Positions 1 through 5,829 of a stretch of DNA of 7,108 nt are shown one piece after another; the first letter of the stretch is position 1, and every line of letters begins with the position of its first letter. The translations under genes and the position numbers were made by a program. Location of the stretch: NCBI GenBank assembly GCA_937996585.1, contig CALKUW010000234.1, forward strand, positions 1 through 7,108. The letters are read 5' to 3'. The notes beneath the pieces were generated by a model. The model was not told where the DNA came from, ran no database searches, and saw only the letters and a program-made list of their open reading frames with translations. The stretch comes from an uncultured Flavobacteriales bacterium. Its GTDB lineage: Bacteria; Bacteroidota; Bacteroidia; Flavobacteriales_D; Sanyastnellaceae.

Positions 1-738
1 CGTGTGGTGCCCTACCCCCACCTTCGTGAGGCGGACGTGATGTACGTGCGGCGCATCTGGCAGGACATCGACCTGCGTCAGAAGATCAACCAGATGTTCT
101 ACTTCCCGACGGAACCCATTGAGGACCGCAAGAACCTCTTCGATGTGATCCGCCACGCTTTGGAAGTGGAAGGCTCGCTGACCGCGTACAGCACCGGTCC
201 GGCCGGTACGGACGATGAATTCCGGTACAAGTACCTCCCCTCCCAGGTGGACTCCGTGCTGAATCCCATCGTCCTGATCCCCGACTTCGACCCGGTCACC
301 GGTGAGGTCATCGGTACCCTCGAGGCCCAGACCACGATCAACAGCCAGGACATCGTCCGCTACCGTATCAAGGAGGATTGGGTTTGGGACCGCCAGCGCA
401 GCCAGCGTCACATCCGCATCATCGGCCTCGCCCCCATCATCGAGAAGAAGGATGAGGACGGCAATTCCAAGGGTCTTGCTCCGCTGTTCTGGCTGTACTA
501 CCCCGAGTGCCGGTACGTCTTCGCCAACGCGGAGTGCTACAACTACGAGAACGACGCGCAGCGCCGGACCTTCGAGGAGATCTTCCAGAAGCGCTACTTC
601 TCGAGCTACATTGTGAAGGAGACCAACGTGTTTGACCGCTCCATCGGCGACTATGCCCAAGGACTCGACGCCCTGCTCGAATCCGAGCGCATCAAGGACG
701 AGCTCTTCACCATCGAGCACGACCTCTGGCACTATTGA
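1..738 (+). CDS. gldN: GldN/PorN, type IX secretion system protein (3' part, 5' end outside window)
   Basis: The frame is open from the first base (Arg-Val-Val-Pro-Tyr...) to TGA at 736-738, giving 245 visible residues. The true start and signal peptide lie upstream; a GTG at position 4 is only where the frame enters the window. I recognise the family from its conserved run: READVMYVRRIWQDIDLRQK near the start, RIKEDWVWDRQRSQ at about residues 122-135 followed by RIIGLAPII, PLFWLYYPECRYVFAN at about 161-176, and an end of the form IKDELFTIEHDLWHY. In the known family, GldN (PorN in Porphyromonas) is a periplasmic component that binds the GldK/PorK lipoprotein to form the ring of the T9SS, needed for gliding and for secreting proteins with C-terminal sorting domains. 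Family members are roughly 300 residues, so about 50-60 residues are missing upstream. gldN normally closes the gldKLMN cluster, which agrees with the terminator directly downstream. No frameshift or missing segment is seen. Confidence 0.93.
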   Translation, partial: RVVPYPHLREADVMYVRRIWQDIDLRQKINQMFYFPTEPIEDRKNLFDVIRHALEVEGSLTAYSTGPAGTDDEFRYKYLPSQVDSVLNPIVLIPDFDPVTGEVIGTLEAQTTINSQDIVRYRIKEDWVWDRQRSQRHIRIIGLAPIIEKKDEDGNSKGLAPLFWLYYPECRYVFANAECYNYENDAQRRTFEEIFQKRYFSSYIVKETNVFDRSIGDYAQGLDALLESERIKDELFTIEHDLWHY

Positions 739-761
739 TCCGCCCCTGAAAGAACCCCGAG

Positions 762-787
762 AAACGCCCACCTTTGTGGGCGTTTTT
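762..787 (+). terminator. Intrinsic terminator after gldN
   Basis: A perfect 10-bp stem pairs 762-771 (AAACGCCCAC) with 776-785 (GTGGGCGTTT) around a 4-base loop CTTT at 772-775. The 3' arm runs into five T residues (783-787). It begins 23 bases after the gldN stop and ends 17 bases before the ABC-F start. This is the classic shape of a Rho-independent terminator for the plus strand and should end the gld transcript. The A-rich 5' flank is short, so action on the opposite strand looks weak. Confidence 0.85.
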
Positions 788-804
788 CATTCCCACCGGA
801 ATCC

Positions 805-2781
805 ATGCTCAACCTCAACCAGATCGGCGTCCATTTTGGAGAGCGCACCCTCTTCGAGAACATCTCGCTGGCCATCGGGGACAAGGACCGCGTGGGCCTG
901 GTCGGCCGCAACGGAGCCGGAAAATCCACCCTCCTCAAGATCATCGCTGGGGTGCAGAATCCCAGCGAAGGCAACGTCTCCACGCCCAAGGAATACCGCA
1001 TCGGCTACCTGGCCCAGGAAATGGAGCACAACGAGGACGCCACGGTACTCGAAGAGGCCCAGAGTGCCTTCGCCATCTACCAGGAGCTGGAGGCCGAGGT
1101 CACCCGCATATCTGCGGAGATTGCCGAGCGTACCGACTACGAGAGCGACGCCTACGCCCGCCTGATCGACCGCCTGAGCGAGGCCAACGACCAACTCGCC
1201 CTCATGGGCACGGGCGCCAAAGAGGAGCAGACGCAGCGTGTGCTGCAGGGCCTTGGTTTCCGTCCGGCCGACATGCACCGGAAGATGCACGAGTTCAGCG
1301 GAGGATGGAAGATGCGCGTTGAGCTGGGCAAACTCCTGCTCGTAGCACCGGACCTGCTCCTGCTCGACGAGCCGACCAACCACCTCGACATCGAATCCAT
1401 CGAGTGGCTCGAAGGGTTCCTCAAGACCTATCCGGGCGCCATGGTCCTCATCTCCCACGACCGGACCTTCCTCGACAACGTCACAGACCGGACGGTGGAA
1501 ATCACCTCCGTCCGCGTGCACGACCACAAGGCCTCGTACAGCAAGTACATGGCCTGGCGCGAAGAGGAGGCCGCCCGACAGGAACAGGCCGCCAAGCAAC
1601 AGCAGAAGGACATCGCCCACACCGAAGAGCTCATCAACAAATTTCGCGCGAAGAAGAACAAGGCCGCGTTCGCCCAGAGCCTCATCAAGAAGCTCGACAA
1701 GATGGAGCGCATCGAGGTCGACCAGTTCGAGAACGCCGAGATGCGGTTCCGCTTCCCCCCCGCCCCCCGGGCCGGCAAGGTGGTCGTGGAGGCCAAGGGC
1801 CTCGCGAAGCGCTTCGATGACCTCGAGGTCTTCCGCGATGTGGACCTCATGATCGCCCGCCAGGACAAGGTGGCCCTCGTAGGTAAGAACGGCGCCGGCA
1901 AGACCACCCTCACCCGCATCCTGCTCGGCGAGTTGGAGGGCGATGGCGAATGCGGACTCGGCCACAACGTCGACGTAGGGTACTACGCCCAGAACCAGAG
2001 CGACGAACTCGACGGCAACCTGACCGTCTTCGAAACCATCGACAACGAAGCCGAGGGTGACGTCCGCAAGAAGGTGCGCGCGCTGCTGGGCGCTTTCCTC
2101 TTCAGCGGTGAGGACGTTGACAAGAAGGTCAAGGTGCTGTCCGGCGGGGAGAAGGCACGGCTTGCCCTGTGCAAACTTCTACTCCACCCCTACAACCTGC
2201 TGGTCCTCGACGAGCCGACCAACCACCTCGACATGAAGGCCAAGGACGTGCTGAAGCAGGCGCTGATGCACTTCGATGGCACCCTTATCGTCGTCTCCCA
2301 CGACCGGGACTTCCTCACCGGGCTCACGGAGCTCGTCTACGAAGTCACCCCGACCGGGCTGCGTCAATACATCGGCGACATCCAGCAATTCCTCGTCGAG
2401 AAGCGCTCCGATACCATCGCCGCCTACGAGGCGGGACGCAACGATGGACCGGGCGGCAACCCGGGCGGCAAAGACACGAAGGGAAAGGCCAAGGCCGCTG
2501 CCAAGTCCGAATCCAAGGAGCAAGGAAAGCAAGCCTACGCCGATCAGAAAGCCATCCGCAAGCTGAAGAACCGCGTCAGCAAACTCGAAAAGCAAATAGC
2601 CGAGCTCGAGGAACAGGAGAAAACGCTCAATGATGAGATGGCCGCGCTCGACCCCGATGACCGGATGGCCACTGTTGAGAAGGCCTACGAATTCGAGAAA
2701 GTGCAGACCGCCCTGAAGGAAGCCCTCAACGACTGGGAATCCACCACCAACAAACTCGAAACGCTCGAATCCGGAAATTGA
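805..2781 (+). CDS. ABC-F family ATPase (ribosome-associated translation factor type)
   Basis: This complete 658-residue protein has two ABC ATPase domains and no membrane segment, the layout of the ABC-F family, whose members bind the ribosomal E site and act in translation rather than transport. Domain 1 (about 1-240) has Walker A GRNGAGKST at 34-42, signature FSGGW at 164-168, Walker B LLLLDEP at 184-190 with catalytic Glu189, and SHD at 217-219. A charged helical linker (about 246-322, including FRAKKNKAAFAQSLIKKLDK) matches the P-site-tRNA-interaction region. Domain 2 (about 325-535) has Walker A GKNGAGKTT at 360-368, LSGGEK at 445-450, LLVLDEP at 465-471 with Glu470, and SHD at 498-500. 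A Gly/Lys/Ala-rich spacer (about 545-575) leads to a C-terminal coiled coil (about 578-655), as in Uup/YdiF-type members. All catalytic residues are present in both domains. The ATG at 805 starts directly at the conserved MLNLNQIGVHFG; I see no strong Shine-Dalgarno sequence. The exact subfamily is uncertain, and nothing marks it as an antibiotic-resistance factor. Confidence 0.95.
   Translation: MLNLNQIGVHFGERTLFENISLAIGDKDRVGLVGRNGAGKSTLLKIIAGVQNPSEGNVSTPKEYRIGYLAQEMEHNEDATVLEEAQSAFAIYQELEAEVTRISAEIAERTDYESDAYARLIDRLSEANDQLALMGTGAKEEQTQRVLQGLGFRPADMHRKMHEFSGGWKMRVELGKLLLVAPDLLLLDEPTNHLDIESIEWLEGFLKTYPGAMVLISHDRTFLDNVTDRTVEITSVRVHDHKASYSKYMAWREEEAARQEQAAKQQQKDIAHTEELINKFRAKKNKAAFAQSLIKKLDKMERIEVDQFENAEMRFRFPPAPRAGKVVVEAKGLAKRFDDLEVFRDVDLMIARQDKVALVGKNGAGKTTLTRILLGELEGDGECGLGHNVDVGYYAQNQSDELDGNLTVFETIDNEAEGDVRKKVRALLGAFLFSGEDVDKKVKVLSGGEKARLALCKLLLHPYNLLVLDEPTNHLDMKAKDVLKQALMHFDGTLIVVSHDRDFLTGLTELVYEVTPTGLRQYIGDIQQFLVEKRSDTIAAYEAGRNDGPGGNPGGKDTKGKAKAAAKSESKEQGKQAYADQKAIRKLKNRVSKLEKQIAELEEQEKTLNDEMAALDPDDRMATVEKAYEFEKVQTALKEALNDWESTTNKLETLESGN
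1363..1391 (+). repeat. 29-bp exact direct repeat, copy 1 (Walker B/D-loop of ABC domain 1)
   Basis: The 29 bases at 1363-1391 recur without a mismatch at 2206-2234. Both copies are in the same reading frame and encode LDEPTNHLD plus the first two bases of the next codon. The repeat lies inside the ABC-F gene and reflects the two homologous ATPase domains; identity extends through all synonymous positions. Confidence 0.85.
2206..2234 (+). repeat. 29-bp exact direct repeat, copy 2 (Walker B/D-loop of ABC domain 2)
   Basis: This is the second copy of the segment at 1363-1391, 843 bases downstream and in the same frame. Sequence on either side diverges at once (G versus C before it, C versus G after it), so the identity is confined to the catalytic motif. 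Confidence 0.85.
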
Positions 2782-2793
2782 GCCCCCCGGGGT

Positions 2794-3840
2794 TCACGGT
2801 GCCGCCGTGGCGCCGAGATAGCGGCGCCAGCGGTCGAGCACCGAGGTCATGTCCTCCGGCAAATCGCTTTCGAATTGCATGAATTCGCCTGTCCCCGGGT
2901 GGGTGAATCCGAGCGACTTGGCATGCAACGCCTGGCGCGGCAGGATTTCGAAGTTATTGGCCACGAACTGATTGTACTTGCCACTCGGCAATCCCTTCAC
3001 AATCTGGGCACCCCCGTATGTCTTGTCGCCGAAGAGCGGGTGACCGATGTACTGCATGTGCACCCTGATCTGGTGCGTCCGGCCCGTCTCGAGCTTGCAT
3101 TCCACGAGAGTGACCGGGCCCAGCCGCTCCAGCACGCGGTAATGGGTGACGGCGTGCTTGCCCTCGTTTCCCTCCGGGAACACCGCCTGCACCTTGCGGT
3201 CCTTGTAGGAGCGGCCAATGTGGCCCTCCACCGTGCCATCCTCGGCGACATCGCCCCACACCAGGGCATGGTAGCGACGCTCAGTCGTCCGCTCGAAGAA
3301 CTGCTCGCTGAGCGAGACCATGGCATGCTCGGTCTTGCCGATGACCATGAGGCCCGTCGTGTCCTTGTCGAGTCGGTGGACCAGGCCGGGACGCGGCGCG
3401 GGTTGTCCCTCGGCGGTCGGCAGCTGTTCGAAATGGTGGAGCAGGCCATTGACCAACGTGCCATTGAAGTTGCCGAATCCGGGGTGAACCACCAGACCTG
3501 CCGGCTTGTGCAGCACCGCCACATCCACATCCTCGTACCGGATGTCGAGGGGAATGTCCTCGGCAATCAGCTCGAATTCGCGCACCGGCTGCGGAAGCTC
3601 CAGCGTCACGATGTCGTGAGGGCGCACCTTGTAGTTGGACTTGACTGCCTTGCCATTGACCCGGACATACCCGCTCTTGGCCGCCATCTGCAACCGGTTG
3701 CGCGAGGTGTTCGGCAGAAGGTTGAAGAGGAACTTGTCGACCCGAAGCAGGCTCTGCCCCTTGTCAGCGACAATCCTGTGGTGTTCGAACAGCTCATCCC
3801 CGTCCTCGGACAGGGCGTCCTGCAGGGCCTCGTCACTCAT
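2794..3840 (-). CDS. RluD-family 23S rRNA pseudouridine synthase (RluA family)
   Basis: This complete 348-residue protein has an N-terminal S4 RNA-binding domain (about 31-85: RVDKFLFNLLPNTSRNRLQ, then GYVRVNGKAVKSNYKV) followed by the RluA-type catalytic domain (about 100-325). The motif HRLDKDTTG lies at 155-163, with the family's catalytic Asp at 158. Other conserved stretches are HKPAGLVVHPG (111-121), ERRYHALVWG (187-196), LETGRTHQIRVHM (250-262) and GHPLFGDKTYGG (266-277). The family isomerises uridine to pseudouridine in 23S rRNA; RluD itself acts on helix 69. Which positions this enzyme modifies cannot be read from the sequence. The short acidic N-terminus (1-25) precedes the S4 domain. 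The ATG overlaps the upstream cargo gene's stop as TGATG, which supports this start and suggests coupled translation. No Shine-Dalgarno sequence is evident. It is the last gene of the minus-strand run and converges on the ABC-F gene. Confidence 0.94.
   Translation of the reverse strand: MSDEALQDALSEDGDELFEHHRIVADKGQSLLRVDKFLFNLLPNTSRNRLQMAAKSGYVRVNGKAVKSNYKVRPHDIVTLELPQPVREFELIAEDIPLDIRYEDVDVAVLHKPAGLVVHPGFGNFNGTLVNGLLHHFEQLPTAEGQPAPRPGLVHRLDKDTTGLMVIGKTEHAMVSLSEQFFERTTERRYHALVWGDVAEDGTVEGHIGRSYKDRKVQAVFPEGNEGKHAVTHYRVLERLGPVTLVECKLETGRTHQIRVHMQYIGHPLFGDKTYGGAQIVKGLPSGKYNQFVANNFEILPRQALHAKSLGFTHPGTGEFMQFESDLPEDMTSVLDRWRRYLGATAAP
2808..2829. other. Inverted repeat in the 3' end of rluD, near the convergent gene ends
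   Basis: TGGCGCC at 2808-2814 and GGCGCCA at 2823-2829 form a 7-bp GC-rich stem with an 8-base loop. It lies inside the rluD coding region, 26 bases past the ABC-F stop. No T tract follows on either strand, so it is not a standard terminator. It could act as a 3'-end stabilising hairpin for the ABC-F transcript, or be chance in GC-rich DNA. Confidence 0.3.
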
Positions 3841-3842
3841 CA
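3838..3842 (-). promoter_or_regulatory. TGATG stop-start overlap (translational coupling site)
   Basis: Read on the minus strand, TGA of the cargo gene (3842-3840) shares one base with the ATG of the pseudouridine synthase gene (3840-3838). There is no room for a separate leader, and no purine-rich ribosome binding site is visible just upstream. Ribosome re-initiation after the cargo gene is the simplest way the downstream start would be used. Confidence 0.75.
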
Positions 3843-5792
3843 GTGCAGGGCGATGCGGCGCGTCATACGCTGGCCTTCCGGCCCCTCAACGACAATCAAG
3901 GCCAGTCCCCTCGGCAGATCAGCCACGGGCAAAATCATGCGGTCTGCACCCGACGGCCAAAAGCCCGCATCGAGCACCCGACCCGACAGGTCCACCACGG
4001 TCCAGCGTTTGGGCAACGCATCTCCTGCCCACGCGAGGATGATCTGTTCCTGGGCGGGGTTCGGCCACGCCGCCAACAGGTCGGCCACCGGAGCCTTGGC
4101 AGCGACATCCTCCACCCCGACAAACACCTCATCGACGCCCGCCTGCAGCACCGGCCGGATCATCACCGAACCCTCTATTGTCGAAAGCGTCCACTCCGCA
4201 CCGAGGCCGAGCTGGTAGTACAGGCGCGAGAAGTTGTAGTTCGTGTTCTTGTCGAGGCCGATGTTCAGCGCGAATTCCATCTCCTGGACCATCCCCACGT
4301 ATACCGTGCCCTCCACGGGAATGGGGTCGTCGTATTCGTAGTAGGCGAATACATCGGCACCATCAGTGAAATAGGCCGGCTGGTGGAAGGCGTAGTTGTC
4401 GCCCAGTTCCTCGCCGGGTTGTCCCGCATCATCGCCCCAAGCGCGCAGCAGGAAATTGAGGTCGGACTGCTGGTCGTAGTAAGGCGTGAAATGAATGGCC
4501 AGACCGTACAGCGTATCCGGCACGGCCAGGTCGTAGCGCATGGCGAGCTTCCCACCATCGGTGGTCAAACCGTAGGCCTTCTCCGCCGTCCCATCGTCGT
4601 AGGCATATTCATTGCGGAACACCTGCGTGAACACGATGCTGTCGTTGTCCGGCACCCCGACCCGCTCCTGTTCCAGGATGCCGATCGCGTCCTCGTACAG
4701 GCTCACCTCGAAGGTGACCGCGGTGTCGTTGCCCGCAGCGCCGAAAGCAAACCCGCTCGGCACGACACCATTGGCGCCGGTCTGGATGTAGTACGGCGTG
4801 CTGAATTCCTCGAAGGGCGCTACGAACGTGTTGGAAAAGGGATTCAGGAAATCCTGTTCCTCCCCCGTATCCGCATTGCGGACCTTGAGTCCACAGGTGA
4901 CGTTGTCCGCCTGGAACCCGCTCATGTTGCGGTGGCGGGTCTCGAGGCTGTCGCGCATGAAGCCCGCAGGATCCGCGAGAAAATGCGTCCACGGCATCAT
5001 GCTGTAGGGCTCGGTCAATGCATGGCGTGGCTCGGTGAAAGCCACCTCGAAGAAGCCGAAGTTGTCCGGATTGATGTTGTCGTCGAGGATCACGTAGTCC
5101 AGGTGCCAGAGGTCGACGTTGCCCCCGAGCGCCCCGTGGTTGCGGAAGCGGAAGCGGAATCCGTCCTGCAGGTGAATCGACTGGTCCACGTGCACGTCCG
5201 CCATGGCGAAGGTGTCCATCTCCTGACCGATGGCCGACCAGACCTGGCTCCACGCCAGCTCGCCACCATCCGGCGCAAGGAACTCGACCACCAGGCTGTC
5301 GTTCTCATCTGGCGCATTGCCGCGCCCCCCGCCCTGGTAGAAGAAGATCAAGTGGATGTTGTCCTCCGGGGTACGCCCCGCGAGGTTGATCGGCACGGAA
5401 GTCAAGGTGTCCGCCCACCCATTGGATTCTGGATTGAAGGCGTAGGGGAAACCGTCCGCACGGAGCCCATCCAGCGTGGCCTGGCCCACCGTCGGCGCAT
5501 TCAGCCCATACGTGAAGGTGCGGCGTGCAGACGCATCGGTCCAACGGACGAGGGCTTCCGGCCCTTCCTCCACCGCAAACGTTGGAGAAGCGAAATCATC
5601 GAAGAAAGGCAGGGACATACTGCCGCCACCGCCACGGCGCAGGCTGGGACCGGCGTCCCAGGCGGATTCGAGCGGAACGAATTGCAGGTCGCGTTCCTGC
5701 TCCTGTGCCGAAACGGCCGTAGCCCCGAGCATGCACATGGCGGGCAACCACACCCTGCGCCAACGTCGAACCGAACTCTGTATCTGCTTCAT
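3840..5792 (-). CDS. Secreted T9SS cargo protein with type A C-terminal sorting domain
   Basis: This complete 650-residue protein has a basic N-terminus (MKQIQSSVRRWRR), a hydrophobic core (about 14-26) and a likely signal-peptidase I site AVSA|Q after residue 29. Gln at +1 fits the Bacteroidetes 'Q-rule', in which it becomes pyroglutamate. After a Gly-rich patch (RRGGGG, 52-57) comes SLPFFDDF (60-67) and a jelly-roll-like region to about 250 with FRFRFRN (212-218) and NVDLWHLDYVILDD (225-238), resembling MAM/concanavalin-like domains of Bacteroidota surface proteins. The middle (about 255-550) has no fold I recognise; it contains EYAYDDGTAEKAYGL at 395-409. Residues about 574-650 form the sorting domain: AAWPNPAQEQIIL, then VVDLSGRVLDAG, LPVADLPRG and a final RRIAL. 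This type directs secretion through the T9SS and usually surface attachment. No catalytic motif is seen, so the function is unknown. AGGA at 5797-5800 lies 4 bases before the ATG. It follows the PASTA gene by 25 bases. Confidence 0.88.
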   Translation of the reverse strand: MKQIQSSVRRWRRVWLPAMCMLGATAVSAQEQERDLQFVPLESAWDAGPSLRRGGGGSMSLPFFDDFASPTFAVEEGPEALVRWTDASARRTFTYGLNAPTVGQATLDGLRADGFPYAFNPESNGWADTLTSVPINLAGRTPEDNIHLIFFYQGGGRGNAPDENDSLVVEFLAPDGGELAWSQVWSAIGQEMDTFAMADVHVDQSIHLQDGFRFRFRNHGALGGNVDLWHLDYVILDDNINPDNFGFFEVAFTEPRHALTEPYSMMPWTHFLADPAGFMRDSLETRHRNMSGFQADNVTCGLKVRNADTGEEQDFLNPFSNTFVAPFEEFSTPYYIQTGANGVVPSGFAFGAAGNDTAVTFEVSLYEDAIGILEQERVGVPDNDSIVFTQVFRNEYAYDDGTAEKAYGLTTDGGKLAMRYDLAVPDTLYGLAIHFTPYYDQQSDLNFLLRAWGDDAGQPGEELGDNYAFHQPAYFTDGADVFAYYEYDDPIPVEGTVYVGMVQEMEFALNIGLDKNTNYNFSRLYYQLGLGAEWTLSTIEGSVMIRPVLQAGVDEVFVGVEDVAAKAPVADLLAAWPNPAQEQIILAWAGDALPKRWTVVDLSGRVLDAGFWPSGADRMILPVADLPRGLALIVVEGPEGQRMTRRIALH

Positions 5793-5796
5793 GCTT

Positions 5797-5800
5797 TCCT
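5797..5800 (-). promoter_or_regulatory. Possible ribosome binding site for the T9SS cargo gene
   Basis: Minus-strand AGGA lies four bases upstream of the ATG at 5792-5790, within AGGAAAGC directly before the start codon. It is the only clear Shine-Dalgarno-like sequence at a start in this window. The spacing is short, and Bacteroidota often do not rely on such sites, so its weight is limited. A complementary TCCT lies just upstream (minus strand, 5810-5807), separated by a T-rich stretch. Confidence 0.35.
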
Positions 5801-5801
5801 G

Positions 5802-5829
5802 AAAAAAGGACCCGCAGTCAACCGGGGTC
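5802..5829 (-). terminator. Possible weak intrinsic terminator or attenuator between PASTA and cargo genes
   Basis: On the minus strand a 5' arm at 5829-5823 (GACCCCG) pairs with CGGGTC at 5814-5809, giving six base pairs with one bulged C and an 8-base loop that spans the PASTA stop codon. One C later comes a run of six T residues (5807-5802). This has the parts of a Rho-independent terminator but a short stem, so partial termination is more likely than a full stop. It would lower transcription of the cargo and rluD genes relative to the PASTA gene. Confidence 0.35.

Noticed and set aside
769..776. CACCTTTG as a Bacteroidetes -7 promoter element
   Set aside because: It matches five of the six fixed positions, but it falls inside the terminator hairpin and has no -33 element at a suitable distance, so I do not list it as a promoter.
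787..1965. 392-codon open frame antisense to the ABC-F gene
   Set aside because: It lies opposite a certain gene, has a Leu/Val/Gly/Glu-rich shadow composition with no recognisable domain, and crosses the gene's start and terminator. GC-rich codon bias on the coding strand explains the lack of stops.
2875..4218. 447-codon plus-strand open frame opposite rluD and the end of the cargo gene
   Set aside because: It covers parts of two clear genes on the other strand and crosses their boundary. The product is rich in His, Arg, Leu and Val without any motif, which is typical of a reverse-complement shadow.
5730..5740. Lipoprotein signal at Cys20 of the cargo protein
   Set aside because: The residues before the Cys are PAM, which does not fit a lipobox. 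AVSA followed by Gln gives a better signal-peptidase I site.
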